The notes: generated by a model not told the origin, from the sequence alone. Shown: positions 17,454-28,349, counted from the first letter of the stretch. The stretch: DNA of 64,000 bases from CAIVVT01 sp963823095 (GCA_963823095.1 CAWGKI010000001.1:1054001-1118000); one strand, 5' to 3'. Numbers and translations: made by a program.

Positions 17454-17643
17454 GGTTCCTTTGCGGAACCTGGTCCCGCGTGCAGCCAGCATATTACCCG
17501 ACGTGCGACACCGCAAATCAACGGGCGCTCATGAGCCTCTTTCCAAGAACTCCAGAGCCGCGCCGTTCTGGTGAGGGCGGGCACTGGAGCGCCGCCCCAC
17601 ATCGGAGAGCCGCCTCACACACGCTGCTGACATACTGTTATGG

Positions 17644-19658
17644 ATGCGCACGCAAAGTCGTCTTTTTTGCAGGTCTGCTCTCGTTCTGGCCGGACTCCTG
17701 CTCACTTCATTCCTCCAGGCACAAGATCGTTGGGCGCTGGCCTCCGATGGCGGCATTCTGTGGACCGTCCCGCCGGGCGCAGTCCACCACGACCACATCG
17801 AGATGAGCGGCCGCAAGGTTTCCTTCATCCTGAACTACGGCGTCGAGGCCAACGGGCATCTGACGCTGCGGCGGCAGATCGTCTTCCCGCTGCTGCGCAC
17901 GATTCCGAACGACACGCACGCGAGCCTGATCTTTCACGTTCGGCGAAGACGCCATGCCCCGGCTGCTGATCGAGGGTCGCGAAGCGACGGGCGAGACCAC
18001 GCTCAGCATCCATCACAAAGGGATCATGACGGTGCAGAGCACATACGAGCGGCCGGCCAAGGTATCGCTGACGCGTACTCTCTTCCCCTCCACCACCGGT
18101 CAGTTTGTGCTGGAACGGCTGACTCTGAAGAACGAGACGGCGAAGCCGATCAAAGTAGAGCTGGAACGTACCGCGAAGACTGCGCGCACCAATCCTGAGC
18201 GCGGCGTCTACGGCGAATACGTCATCGAGTCGAAAACGCTGGACGCGGGCGAGCGCAGCCTGAACCCGGGTGAGAGCACCACGTTTACAGTCGCCTTCAC
18301 GGGCAGAAGAGCGAGCGAGCCCGAGCCCAGTATCGAACCCGAGGCAGAGGAGAGCGCGCGCCGTCAACTCGTCGCCGGCTATCTCTCTCAACTGGTTCTG
18401 GAAACGCCCGATCCCGTCCTGAATACGGCCTTCGGCTTCGCGAAGATCCGCGCTACCGAGAGCATCTACGAGACGAAGGGCGGGCTGATGCACGGTCCCG
18501 GCGGAGGCAGCTATTACGCGGCCATCTGGGCGAACGACCAGGCCGAGTATGCCGATCCATTCTTCCCGTTTCTGGGCGACCCGACCGGGAACGAATCCGC
18601 CATCAACTCATTCCGCCTGTTCGCGAAGTACATGAACCCCGAATATAAGCCGATTCCGAGTTCCATCATCGCGGAGGGGACCAGCTACTGGAACGGCGCC
18701 GGCGACCGGGGTGACATGGCGATGATCGCCTACGGCGCCTCGCGCTTTGCGCTGGCCTACGGGGATCGCAAGACGGCGGAGGAGCTGTGGCCGCTGATCG
18801 AATGGTCCCTGGAATTCTGCAACCGCAAGGTGACCAAGGACGGGGTGGTTGCTTCGGACAGCGATGAGCTGGAAGGACGATTCCCGGCCGGCAAGGCAAA
18901 CCTGAACACGTCCTCGCTCTATTACGACGCGCTGAACTCGGCGGCCATGCTTGGCCGCGACCTGGGCCGCGAGAAAGCGCTTCTGGACAAGTATGTGGAC
19001 CGTGCAAAGCGGATTCGCACGGCCATCGGCAGTTACTTCGGAGCGAAAGTGGAGGGCTTCGACACCTACCGCTACTACGATGGCAACACGGTGCTGCGGG
19101 CATGGATCTGCACGCCGCTCGCGATGGGCATTTTCGACCGTAGCAAAGGGACCGTCGAGGCGCTCTTCTCGCCCCGGCTTTGGACACCGGACGGGCTGGC
19201 GTCGCAAGCGGGCGACAAGACGTTCTGGGACCGCGCGACACTTTACGCACTGCGCGGAGTGCTGGCGGCGGGCGAAACGCAACGCGCGATCCCGTTCCTC
19301 TCGTACTACTCGAAACGCCGCCTGTTGGGCGACCACGTGCCCTACCCCGTGGAAGCCTGGCCGGAGGGAGGACAGCGTCACCTGGCGGCGGAGAGCGCAC
19401 TGTATTGCCGCGTCTATACGGAAGGGCTTGTTTGGGATCCGGCCGACGGGACTGCGCGCCTTCACGCTTACGCCGCGTCTGCCCGCCGGCTGGCCCGAAA
19501 TGCAATTGAAGAACGTCCGGGCGTTCGGGCAGAGCTTCGACATCCGCGTGAAGCGGGAAGGCGGAAAGCAGCGTGTGGAGGTCGTGTCCGAGGACAAGAC
19601 GGTGTTCTCCCGGCTGGTCTCGGAGGGCGAGTCTTCCAGCGTCCAGTTCGGCCAGTAG
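17644..19658 (+). CDS. Secreted six-hairpin (alpha/alpha) glycosidase, frameshifted twice
   Basis: Starts at ATG 17644 with signal peptide LFCRSALVLAGLLLTSFLQA. An N-terminal beta-sandwich (VSFILNYGVEANGHLTLRRQ, LTRTLFPSTTGQFVLERLTL) precedes an alpha/alpha toroid with LMHGPGGGSYYAAIWANDQA, AEGTSYWNGAGDRGDMAMIA, and PYPVEAWPEGGQRHLAAESA, the usual location of catalytic acids in this superfamily. A C-terminal beta domain (GLRAFTLTPRLPAGWPEMQL) follows. Frames change near 17941 and 19430. About 670 residues. The fold resembles alpha-L-rhamnosidase and trehalase-like clans; the CAZy family cannot be fixed by eye. With the GH2 gene it forms a divergent pair with 190 bp between starts. Confidence 0.7.
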
Positions 19659-19714
19659 GCGCGTGCCGCATTTACTGGCCAGAATCTCTCATCCGGCGCC
19701 TCGCAACCGCCGAT

Positions 19715-20763
19715 ATGTACAGGGTGATTTCTCTGAAGAGGTACATGGACAGTCACGACGGCGAAAAACTGTCCGAAGCGGTGGAAGCCTGCCGCGACTT
19801 GCTCGGAGTAATGGGCGAGTGTGGATCTCAGGTCTGCCCACACCTGGGCGAGGACCTGCGCTCGCAACTGATACGGCTTCAGCGTCGTCTGAGAGGCGAT
19901 CCCGAGCCAGTCGCCCTGGGACCCACCAAGAGCGAAGCGGAGAAGACCTTGCGAGCCTGGGGGGAACGTGCCTCGCATTACTACAAGTCGAAAGCGGGAG
20001 AGGTAAGGGAGCTGATGCTGGTGTTGGCGCAAGCGGCCGAATCGGCGGGTGAACGCGACCAGCGCTACACCAGCGAGTTCAGCTCGCTGACCGAGCGTCT
20101 GCAAGCCATCGCCGATCTTGAGGACCTCACCAGGCTCCGCGGCGCACTGACTGAGAACGTCGTCGAACTGCGAAGGTGCATTGCGCAGATGACGAGAGAC
20201 AACACCGATTCGGTAAAGAAGCTGAACAGCGAACTGGCCACGTATCGTACCCGGCTGGAGGAGACGGAACGCATCGCGTCGGTCGATGCGCTGACAGGCG
20301 TGGCCAACCGGAGGAGGATCGAACTCGCGCTCGATCAGCTCGTATTGCGGGCGCGGCCGTTCAGCGTGCTGATCTTCGACATCAACGACTTCAAGCCGAT
20401 CAACGACCGGTTCGGCCACATGGCGGGCGACGACTCTGTTGCGGCAGTTCGCCGTGGAGCTGAAAGCTGGCTTTGCGATCCACCGACCTCGCTGGCCGTT
20501 GGGGTGGCGACGAATTCATCGTCATCCTCGATTGCGCTTTGGAGCAGGCGGAGGCCCAGCGTAAACGAATCCGGGAATGGGTGGTGGGCGAATACACGCT
20601 CCGTACGGGAGCGGATTCCTATCGCGTTACGGTCAACGCGGCCATAGGGATGGCGGGCTGGTCCCGCGGCGAAGACGTCACTGAAACACTGAAGCGGGCC
20701 GATGACGCGATGTATCGCGACAAGCAGCAGGCGAAGCGGGATACCGAAACGCTGAAGCGCTGA
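19715..20763 (+). CDS. Diguanylate cyclase (GGDEF), frameshifted
   Basis: From ATG 19715: an N-terminal helical region of about 170 residues with coiled-coil character (YRVISLKRYMDSHDGEKLSE ... LNSELATYRTRLEETER), then the GGDEF domain opening IASVDALTGVANRRRIELAL and FDINDFKPINDRFGHMAGDD. Two single-base changes near 20434 and 20470 interrupt it; the sequence resumes as RSTDLAGRWGGDEFIVILDC, giving an intact GGDEF active site and an RxxD inhibitory site five residues before it. The end TLKRADDAMYRDKQQAKRDT is typical. No membrane segment or known sensor domain, so cytosolic. It makes c-di-GMP from GTP. Without the indels it would read through from the preceding glycosidase frame, an artefact. 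Confidence 0.82.
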
Positions 20764-20796
20764 CGCGCGAAATGAGACTGGCGCGGCGAGCGCGAA

Positions 20797-20845
20797 GTGG
20801 GGCTTCGTGGAGCAAGCTTTGCGGGGCTGAAGCCTGCCCCACCAC
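20797..20845. repeat. Short TTCA-loop palindromic element
   Basis: GTGGGGCTTCG at one end and GGGGCTGAAGCCTGCCCCAC at the other pair as inverted repeats, an abbreviated version of the elements at 4186 and 31903. It separates the convergent GGDEF and small hypothetical genes. Confidence 0.65.
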
Positions 20846-20888
20846 GCAGCGTCCGCCGCCCGACTGGCGCGTGTTCAATGAGACAACG

Positions 20889-21251
20889 CTAGGGCTCGAC
20901 GATGACCACGGGGTCCGAATCGATCGGTCCCTCGGGCGTGTCCACTACGATCACGTAAGCGTACGCACCGAATTCGGCATTCGGATGAATGGCTACGTGG
21001 CTCTCGTGAGTCCAGTGAGGCGCCTGCCCGGGATGCGCGCCAAGCTGCAGGTTCTCGTCCTTCAGCTCATGCTCTTGGATGGCCGCGCCATGGGCCGCGG
21101 TCATTGTCCGTTGCTTCAGGCGTCCCCGGAATTCACCTCTGTGCGGAACGGGTCCAAACGAGATCGTGTGGCCGCGTTTGACGCGGATCTCGCCCGGATC
21201 GCAAACAACCTTCTTCCCAACGACGCTCACTGTTACTTTGTGGTCTGCCAT
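20889..21251 (-). CDS. Small beta-rich protein of unknown function
   Basis: 120 residues from ATG 21251, overlapping the end of the kinase gene by 19 bp and so almost certainly co-transcribed with it. Sequence features: VTVSVVGKKVVCDPGEIRVK, RGHTISFGPVP, a histidine-rich stretch (HPGQAPHWTHESHVAIH) and a closing AYAYVIVVDTPEGPIDSDPV. The alternating strands and the His cluster resemble a cupredoxin-like or Ig-like domain, possibly metal-binding, but there is no signal peptide. Could serve as partner or substrate of the kinase; that is inference from position only. Confidence 0.6.
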   Translation of the reverse strand: MADHKVTVSVVGKKVVCDPGEIRVKRGHTISFGPVPHRGEFRGRLKQRTMTAAHGAAIQEHELKDENLQLGAHPGQAPHWTHESHVAIHPNAEFGAYAYVIVVDTPEGPIDSDPVVIVEP

Positions 21252-23908
21252 TTCTTCTCCCTGAATCTCGGATCGGTTCGTAGTGCCTTCAGTTCCGGCC
21301 GCTGATTCACTTCAGTGAGGTAGCTGCCGGTCTTCCCAAGAGAATCGTACGCGGCGAGCGCTCCATCGCGATCCCCGACGAGTTCGTGGACGAGCACGGA
21401 ACGGAACAGGACGGCTCCATCCTTGGGCGCCTCTTTGAGCGCAGCCACAATCTCGCCAAGCGCGGCCCGCTTGTCTCCCTGGTCCGCATAGAGCCAGGCC
21501 AGGTCGGCGCGGGCCAGAGTGTCGTGAGGGTTCACCGCCAACTGCTTCCGCGCGACCTCCATCGCGTCCGCCGACGCTTTGCCCGCTTTCGACCTTAGCT
21601 CCGGCACCAGCCGGTAAAGATGCGCCAGGCTTCCCAGCATAGTCGCGCTCTTCTGGCCCATCTGAACGGCCTGCTCCATCATGGGCACCGATTCCGAATA
21701 CCTGGCCTGCGTGAAGTACAAGCTTGCCAGGTTATTGTACGCGATCGGATTTGGCTTCAACTGCAGCGAGCGCCGCAGCGCTCGCTCAGTCTCTGGGAAT
21801 CGCCCTTGCTGGAGGTAGACGGCAGCCAGGTTGTTCAACGCTTTGTAATTGTCGGGCGCTAATTCGCTCGCACGCTGGAAACTGCGCACCGCCTCGTCAT
21901 AGCGGCCCTGGTTGTAATAGAAAGCCCCGAGGTGCTGATATCCGCCTGGGTAGCTGGGCTGCAACTCCAACGCCTGCCGGTAGGCGGACTCGGCCTCTTT
22001 CATCGCCCGTTTCCCCTCGTATGTGCGGGCCAGGCGAAGCCATGCTTCCCAGTTTCGCGGCTCGCGAGTTACGACGTCCCGCAAGATGGAAGCCGCCTCG
22101 TCGTAGCGGCCTTCGATGCGCGCGATGTTGCCCAGAACCGTGCGCGCTTCCACCGTGCCGTCGCGGAGCTTCAGAGCGCGCTCGCAACTCTCACGCGCCT
22201 TCTTGATCCACTCGGGATCCTTCGTGAACTCGTACTTGTCCAGGTATGCTTCGCCGAGCCCAGCGTGCGCTCTGGCGAACTTTGGATCGCGGCGCAGAGC
22301 TTCCTTGAACACGTCGATCGCGAGGTCCGCCTGGTTGATGTCGCTGAGCAGGTATCCGCGTCCTTGCAGGTAGTAGTCCTCTGCTCCGGGCTCGCGGCTC
22401 TTGCCGGACTCGGCGGACAACCGCACCTCCGCGGGCAACGGCACTTCAAGCAATCCCGCGACCAGAGACACCAGGTTGTCCTGCAGGGCGAACGAGTCCC
22501 CCGCAGCCTCGGTCATCTGCCCGGAGCGGACCATGCGCTGGTTCCGCGCATCGCTGACGATGGCCGTCACGCGGACGCGCTGGCCCGTCGTCTCCACGCT
22601 GCCGGTCACCACCATATCGACCCCGAACATCTGCCGGGCGTCCTTAGCCGACTGGGCTTTGGCCTGGATGACGTCGGCGGGCGGGACTACCCAGAATGCC
22701 TCGCGGAACGGTTGCAGCGAGGACAATTGCGATGAGAGCGACATCACCAGCCCAACTCCGAAAGCCCGCGTGCGGTCTTCGCTGCCCACGGCCGTAAAGG
22801 GAAGCACGGCGATGCCGCGTTGGTGCTGCACCGCGCGCGGATAGAAATTCCACGCCGACCAGGCCAGAGCTGTCAGGGCCAGCACGGCCGCTCCCCACCA
22901 CAAGGCCGGCTTGAAGCGAGTACCGCTCTGAACCGCGGACGCGCGGCTCAATCTGGACGAGCCGCCGCCCAAGGCCGCGTCGAAAATCGTAGAGTCGCCG
23001 GTGTTGGCTTCCGACGAGGACAGGCCTACTGGCATGCTGTCCACTGCGGCCCTGAGATCCCGTGCGACCGCTCCGCAGTCGGTGTACCTCTCGCCGGACT
23101 TGCCGGCCAGGCAGCGGTTCACAATCTCTTCGATCGGATGAGGCAGGTCGGGACACAGCAGAGAGAGCGGCTGGGGCGCGCTGCGGAGCAGGTTGACTGC
23201 GACCTCCTGGCGGCTCGCTCCTGGAAATGGACGATACCCCGAGAGCATCTCGTACAGCACCACGCCGAACGAGAATACGTCGGTTCGTGCATCGACGTCG
23301 CCCCCCAGCGTCTGCTCGGGAGACATGTACCCGACCGTCCCCAGAACGGAGCCCGGCATGGTCAGCGCCGGCGGCTCGGCGGAATCCGTAGACTCGTGCG
23401 AAACGGATCCAGTCATTTCTCCGAGAGGCTTGGCGAGTCCGAAGTCCAGGACCTTGAGCAAGCCGTCGCCGGTGATCATCACGTTGCCGGGCTTCAGATC
23501 GCGATGGATGATGCCCGCGGCGTGCGCTTTCCCCAGCGCGTCGCTCAAGGCGAGGGCATAGCGCAACGCCTCCGCGCGGCCGAGCCTGCGCTCGCGCAGG
23601 ATGTCGCGCAGGCTCTTGCCGCGGACCAGTTCCATGGCGATGAAGTATCGTCCAGCGTCGGAATTGATGTCGTAGATGGTGACGATGTTGGGATGGTTCA
23701 GCGCGGACGCGCATTGCGCCTCGCGGGTCAGGCGCTGCGTCTGTTGCGGCCCTTCGGCCTCGAGGGACGGCAGCAATTTTAGCGCCACCTCGCGGTTCAG
23801 CCGCGTGTCCAGCGCGCGCCAGACAACGCCCATCCCCCCCGCCCCGATCGGGCCGAGCAGCTTATAGTGAAGCAGGTAATCGCCTTCAGAAAGAGGCGCC
23901 GAATCCAT
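21233..23908 (-). CDS. Ser/Thr protein kinase with TPR repeats
   Basis: 891 residues. Kinase domain about 12-280: GPIGAGGMGVVWRALD (glycine loop), EVALKLLPS (catalytic Lys), GIIHRDLKPGNVMI and VLDFGLAKPL (DFG), TVGYMSPEQTLGG. A single membrane segment near residues 330-350 (LWWGAAVLALTALAWSAW) follows a linker. Outside lies a TolB/FlgO-like domain (GIAVLPFTAVGSEDRTRAFG, VVTGSVETTGQRVRVTAIVS) and at least eight TPR units (YYLQGRGYLLSDINQADLAI; YKALNNLAAVYLQQGRFPET). This architecture is abundantly amplified in Acidobacteria and is thought to link extracytoplasmic input to phosphorylation; the signal is unknown. No frame break over 2.7 kb. Confidence 0.93.
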   Translation of the reverse strand: MDSAPLSEGDYLLHYKLLGPIGAGGMGVVWRALDTRLNREVALKLLPSLEAEGPQQTQRLTREAQCASALNHPNIVTIYDINSDAGRYFIAMELVRGKSLRDILRERRLGRAEALRYALALSDALGKAHAAGIIHRDLKPGNVMITGDGLLKVLDFGLAKPLGEMTGSVSHESTDSAEPPALTMPGSVLGTVGYMSPEQTLGGDVDARTDVFSFGVVLYEMLSGYRPFPGASRQEVAVNLLRSAPQPLSLLCPDLPHPIEEIVNRCLAGKSGERYTDCGAVARDLRAAVDSMPVGLSSSEANTGDSTIFDAALGGGSSRLSRASAVQSGTRFKPALWWGAAVLALTALAWSAWNFYPRAVQHQRGIAVLPFTAVGSEDRTRAFGVGLVMSLSSQLSSLQPFREAFWVVPPADVIQAKAQSAKDARQMFGVDMVVTGSVETTGQRVRVTAIVSDARNQRMVRSGQMTEAAGDSFALQDNLVSLVAGLLEVPLPAEVRLSAESGKSREPGAEDYYLQGRGYLLSDINQADLAIDVFKEALRRDPKFARAHAGLGEAYLDKYEFTKDPEWIKKARESCERALKLRDGTVEARTVLGNIARIEGRYDEAASILRDVVTREPRNWEAWLRLARTYEGKRAMKEAESAYRQALELQPSYPGGYQHLGAFYYNQGRYDEAVRSFQRASELAPDNYKALNNLAAVYLQQGRFPETERALRRSLQLKPNPIAYNNLASLYFTQARYSESVPMMEQAVQMGQKSATMLGSLAHLYRLVPELRSKAGKASADAMEVARKQLAVNPHDTLARADLAWLYADQGDKRAALGEIVAALKEAPKDGAVLFRSVLVHELVGDRDGALAAYDSLGKTGSYLTEVNQRPELKALRTDPRFREKKWQTTK

Positions 23909-24006
23909 CGTTACTCCATGCGGCCGGCTCCTTCTAGACCGGAGTCCGCAATGTCATCAAGTATACCGAGGCGCACACTCTCTATGCGTCCGGCAAGCAA
24001 CTGCCG

Positions 24007-27000
24007 CTAAACGCCAGCCGGAGTCTGCTGCAAGTCCCCGGATGAGGCGCGCTTCTCTCCGCGCAGAAACGCCTGCAGCCGCTCCATGTAGAGATAGATC
24101 ACCGGCGTGATGTACAGGGTCAGGAACTGCGATACGACCAGCCCGCCCACTACGGCCAAGCCCAGAGGCTGCCGGGCGTCCGCGCCCTCTCCGTAGCCGA
24201 GCGCGATCGGAAGAGTTCCGAAGAGTGCGGCCACGGTGGTCATCATAATGGGCCTGAAGCGCAACAAGCAGCCTTGATAAATGGCGTGATACGGATCCTT
24301 GCCCTCAACACGCTGCGCTTCCAGAGCGAAATCGATCATCATGATCGCGTTTTTCTTCACTACGCCAAACAGCATGATGATGCCGACGAAGGCGTACAGG
24401 TCGAGTTGCTTGTGGAAGATGAGCAGAGTCAGCAACGCACCGAAGACGGCCGCGGGCAAGCCGGAGAGAATCGTGATGGGATGGATGAAACTCTCATACA
24501 AAATCCCGAGCACGATGTAGATCACGAGGATCGCCACGATCAAAAGGATCGAGAGGCCCTGGAACGACTGCTGAAACTCCTTCACGGTGCCTTGGAAGCT
24601 GGTGCTGATAGTAGGCGGCATGCGCATTTCGGCAATTGCGTTGTCAACGCTTTGCGCAGCCTGGCCCAGCGAAGCGTCCGCGGTCAGGTTGAAGGATATG
24701 GTTACCGCAGGCAATTGCCCGAAGTGGTTCACGTTCAACGGGCCAGCCGTGCGGCGCGTAGTCACCACTGCGTTCAGCGGGACCAATTTGCCGCTCGACG
24801 AGCGCACATACAGCTTCGATAGCGCATCGGGATCCCGCTGATAGCGCGGCTCCACCTCGGCAAGGACGGCGTACTGGTTGGCCGGACTGTAGATGGTCGA
24901 GACCTGGCGCTGGCCGTAAAACGTATATAGCGCGTTTTGAATCTGCTCGGGCGTGACGCCCACCGCAAACGCGCGGTCGCGGTCGATGTCCACATACAAC
25001 TGCGGGCTGGATATCTCCATATCCGAGTTCACGTCCTGGAACCCAGGCAGCGTCTGCATCTTCTCCATGAGCCGCGGCGCCCAGGCGTAAATCTCCCTGA
25101 GGCTTGCGCTCTGAACCGTGAGTTGGTAGACGCTGGTGCCGAACGTTCCGCTCACCGTGATCGGCGGCGGATTCTGCATGAACGCGAGGATGCCGGGAAC
25201 GCCGAACAGCTTGAACCGTGTCTGGTCGATGAACTGGTCGACAGACACGTTGCGTTCCGCGCGAGGCTTCATGTTGACGAAGAAGAAGTCCTGGTTCCCG
25301 CCACCGCTGAACGAGCCGATGTCCTTCACCGGCGCCTCACGCTTCAGGATGTCCACGATCGCCTGATGATGGGCGGTCATCGAATCGAATGAAATGTCCT
25401 GACCACCCTTCGTGATGCCGAAAAGAAAGCCGGAATCCTGGCTCGGAATGAAACCGGTAGGCATGTGGAAGAACAGGTAGCCCGATCCGAAGAGCATCAG
25501 GAAGGCCAGCATCAGGGTCGCGAAGCGGTATTTCAAGCTGATCTTCAGCGTGGCGTCATAGGCGCGCGCCATTGCGTTGAAGCCGCCTTCAAGGGTCCGG
25601 TAGAACACCGTATGACGCGCGCCGTGATCGATTTTGAGGAAGCGGCTGCCGAGCATCGGTGTCAGCGTCAGCGACACAAAACCCGAGATCAGAATCGCGA
25701 CGACGATGGTGACCGAGAACTCGTGCAGCAGCCGCCCAACGATGCCGCCCATGAACAGCACTGGGATGAAGACCGCAACCAGCGATATCGTCATGCTAAG
25801 GATGGTGAAGCCGATCTCGCGCGAGGCCAGCAGCGCCGCTTCCATGCGCGAATGGCCCATCTCCATGTACCGGACGATGTTCTCGAGCATCACGATGGCG
25901 TCGTCCACGACGAAGCCGACCGAGAGAGTCAACGCCATCAGCGACAGATTGTTCAGGCTGTAGCCCAGCAGGTACATCACCGCAAACGTTCCGACGATGG
26001 AGAACGGCACGGCGATGCCTGGAATCAATGTGGCGGAGAGATTGCGCAGGAAGAGGAAGATGACCATCACAACTAGAAAGACAGTCAGCATCAACGTAAA
26101 CTGCACATCGCGAATCGACCCGCGAATACTCTCCGACCCGTCAAAGGCGACCTCCAGCTTGATCGAAGGTGGGATCTCTTTGCGGAACGTCGGCAACAGT
26201 TGCTTGATGTTGTCCACCACTTGCACGGTATTCGTGCCGGGCTGCCTCTGAATGGCGAGCATGACGCCCGTAACGCCGTTGTACTGGCTGAAAACCTTGT
26301 TGTTTTCGACGCTGTCGAGCACGCGCCCGAGTTGATCGAGACGGACCGGCGCGCCATTCCTGTAGGCGACGGTTATGGCGCGGTAAGCCGCGGCGTTTTC
26401 AAGCTGGCCGTTGGACTGCAAAGTGAAGGCCTGCTTCGCCCCATCCAGGCGTCCCACCGGCAGGTTGACGTTGTTCGACTGGATCGCCTGCTGGACTTCG
26501 TCGACGCCGACGCCGCGCGTGGCAAGCGCGTCGGGATCGAGTTGCACGCGCACGGCGTATTTCTGCGCTCCGTAGACGATCACGCGCGCCACGCCGCTCA
26601 CCATCGAGATTCGCTGGGCGAGCAGCGTCTCCGCGTACTCGTCCACCGTATAGCTGGGTAGCGTGGACGAACTGAGAGCAAGGAAGAATACTGGCTCCTC
26701 CGCCGGGTTTACCTTCTCGTAAGAAGGTGGGCGCGGCATGGTCGAAGGCAGATTTCCGCCGGCCTTGGATATGGCGGCCTGGATGTCCTGCGCCGCGGCG
26801 TCGATGTTGCGGGAGAGCGTGAATTGGACGGTGACCGTCGTCGCACCCTGCAAACTGCTGGAACTCATTTGCTGGATGCCGGCCAGAGTGGAGAATTCGC
26901 GCTCCAGCGGTGTCGCCACCGAGGAGGCCATCGTCTCCGGGCTGGCGCCGGGAAGGAAGGCGCTGACTTGGATCGTGGGGTAATCGACGCTGGGCAGCGC

Positions 27001-27105
27001 GGCCACGGGCAAGGCCCGGTATGCGACGGTTCCGAACAGCAGGATCGCAAAAACGACGAGCGTCGTCATGATGGGACGCTCGATGAAGCCGCGCGAGAGG
27101 TTCAT
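24007..27105 (-). CDS. RND efflux transporter, HAE1/MdtC type
   Basis: 1032 residues from ATG 27105; the open frame upstream is only a shadow of the adaptor gene. N-terminal FIERPIMTTLVVFAILLFGT (TM1), PVAALPSVDYPTIQVSAFLP, then the central helices with TFAVMYLLGYSLNNLSLMAL and VDDAIVMLENIVRYMEMG containing the proton-relay aspartates, and a C-terminal repeat ending GVVKKNAIMMIDFALEAQR. These are signatures of AcrB/MdtB-MdtC hydrophobic-amphiphilic efflux pumps, which form inner-membrane trimers driven by proton flow. The ATG overlaps the adaptor stop (ATGA), a coupled adaptor-pump operon. No outer-membrane channel (TolC-like) gene is next to it. Confidence 0.95.
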   Translation of the reverse strand: MNLSRGFIERPIMTTLVVFAILLFGTVAYRALPVAALPSVDYPTIQVSAFLPGASPETMASSVATPLEREFSTLAGIQQMSSSSLQGATTVTVQFTLSRNIDAAAQDIQAAISKAGGNLPSTMPRPPSYEKVNPAEEPVFFLALSSSTLPSYTVDEYAETLLAQRISMVSGVARVIVYGAQKYAVRVQLDPDALATRGVGVDEVQQAIQSNNVNLPVGRLDGAKQAFTLQSNGQLENAAAYRAITVAYRNGAPVRLDQLGRVLDSVENNKVFSQYNGVTGVMLAIQRQPGTNTVQVVDNIKQLLPTFRKEIPPSIKLEVAFDGSESIRGSIRDVQFTLMLTVFLVVMVIFLFLRNLSATLIPGIAVPFSIVGTFAVMYLLGYSLNNLSLMALTLSVGFVVDDAIVMLENIVRYMEMGHSRMEAALLASREIGFTILSMTISLVAVFIPVLFMGGIVGRLLHEFSVTIVVAILISGFVSLTLTPMLGSRFLKIDHGARHTVFYRTLEGGFNAMARAYDATLKISLKYRFATLMLAFLMLFGSGYLFFHMPTGFIPSQDSGFLFGITKGGQDISFDSMTAHHQAIVDILKREAPVKDIGSFSGGGNQDFFFVNMKPRAERNVSVDQFIDQTRFKLFGVPGILAFMQNPPPITVSGTFGTSVYQLTVQSASLREIYAWAPRLMEKMQTLPGFQDVNSDMEISSPQLYVDIDRDRAFAVGVTPEQIQNALYTFYGQRQVSTIYSPANQYAVLAEVEPRYQRDPDALSKLYVRSSSGKLVPLNAVVTTRRTAGPLNVNHFGQLPAVTISFNLTADASLGQAAQSVDNAIAEMRMPPTISTSFQGTVKEFQQSFQGLSILLIVAILVIYIVLGILYESFIHPITILSGLPAAVFGALLTLLIFHKQLDLYAFVGIIMLFGVVKKNAIMMIDFALEAQRVEGKDPYHAIYQGCLLRFRPIMMTTVAALFGTLPIALGYGEGADARQPLGLAVVGGLVVSQFLTLYITPVIYLYMERLQAFLRGEKRASSGDLQQTPAGV

Positions 27106-28349
27106 GGCTTGCCCGCCTCGGTCTTCACGCCGGGCAGGGCCATTACGTGCGCGCCAGGTGCGAGGAGCAGTTGCCCGTCGGTGACTACAGTCTCGCCAAC
27201 CTTCAGCCCGCCTTCGATGACGATTTTGCCGTCCACCTGCTGACCCGTCATTACGATGCGCGCTTCGACACTCTGGTCTGGCTTGACGACATAAATGAAC
27301 GATCCCTTCTGGCCCGCCTGCACCGCTTCGGAAGGAACCACTACGGCGTCCGCTATGGTGTCCAGGGTCAAGGTCACATCTACGAACTGCCCTGGCCACA
27401 GGACGCTTCCCGAGTTGGGGAATGTCGCCTTCAACCGGATGGTTCCAGTGGTGGTGTCCACCGTGTTATCCACCACGCTGAGCGTCCCGGCGGCGGGCTT
27501 GTTCGGCGCATCCTTAGTGGTAACTCGAACGGCCAGTTTCCCCGCCGCGCTCAGTTTGCGTATCGCCGCCAGCTTCTGCTCGGGTATGCTGAAACTCACG
27601 AACGCGGGCTCGATCTGGTTGATGACCACGAGGCTCGTGTCGCCATTCGACTTCACGTAATTACCGACATGCACCAGAAGATTTCCGGTGCGGCCCGAAA
27701 TCGGCGCGCGGATTTCGCAGTAGCTCAAATCGAGCTTCGCCCGCGAAACCGCGGCCAGGTCCGATTCGAGCGAAGCTTTCGCGCTTTGGATTGCCGCCCG
27801 GTCGGCGCGGACGGCTTCGGCATACACGTCGGCATTGGTCCGGCTGACTTCATATTGGGAGCGGGCGACGATGCCGTCTTTCACGAGTTGCTGGTTACGG
27901 TTCGCATCGGTATCGGCATATTTCAGTTGTGCCTGATCGCGAGAAAGGTTCGCGTCCGCCTGAGCCTCGAGCGCACGGTCGCGCGCTACGGCGGCTTCGG
28001 CCTGAAGCAGCGCGTCGCGATATTGGCGGGGGTCGATCTGGAACAGCAGTTCGCCCTTCTTGACGTTTTGTCCCTCGGCAAAATCGGCGCGTATCAAGTC
28101 CCCCGCGACCTGAGCGCGCACTTGCACGGTCGCCGACGGCTCGACGTTGCCGATGGCGTGAACCACTTGTGGAACGGCTTGCGTACCGGCTGTCGCCAGG
28201 GTGACAGGCACGGGTGGCGGCCCCATGGGTGGAGGTCCGGCCTTTTGCGACGAACAGGCGGTAAAGACGAGAGTGGCGAAAGCGCCGAAAACGATCATTT
28301 TGCTCGTGGCAAACGGGAGCACAAACACCTCACGCCAATGCAGATTCAA
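27102..28349 (-). CDS. RND periplasmic adaptor (membrane fusion) lipoprotein
   Basis: 415 residues from ATG 28349 (an internal ATG at 28298 would give a minimal signal). ATLVFTAC is a lipobox, so the mature protein starts at the cysteine. VVHAIGNVEPSATVQVRAQV and GDLIRADFAEGQNVKKGELL form the lipoyl half-motifs, then a long alpha hairpin (LLQAEAAVARDRALEAQADA), CEIRAPISGRTGNLLVHVGN, beta-barrel and membrane-proximal domain with GKIVIEGGLKVGETVVTDGQ. It bridges the RND pump to an outer-membrane channel. First gene of the operon, overlapping the pump start by four bases. Confidence 0.94.
   Translation of the reverse strand: MNLHWREVFVLPFATSKMIVFGAFATLVFTACSSQKAGPPPMGPPPVPVTLATAGTQAVPQVVHAIGNVEPSATVQVRAQVAGDLIRADFAEGQNVKKGELLFQIDPRQYRDALLQAEAAVARDRALEAQADANLSRDQAQLKYADTDANRNQQLVKDGIVARSQYEVSRTNADVYAEAVRADRAAIQSAKASLESDLAAVSRAKLDLSYCEIRAPISGRTGNLLVHVGNYVKSNGDTSLVVINQIEPAFVSFSIPEQKLAAIRKLSAAGKLAVRVTTKDAPNKPAAGTLSVVDNTVDTTTGTIRLKATFPNSGSVLWPGQFVDVTLTLDTIADAVVVPSEAVQAGQKGSFIYVVKPDQSVEARIVMTGQQVDGKIVIEGGLKVGETVVTDGQLLLAPGAHVMALPGVKTEAGKP

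Noticed and set aside
17954..20647. Single 897-residue glycosidase-GGDEF fusion
   Set aside because: The join results from a frame change near 19430; the real glycosidase C-terminus is in another frame and the GGDEF gene has its own start at 19715.
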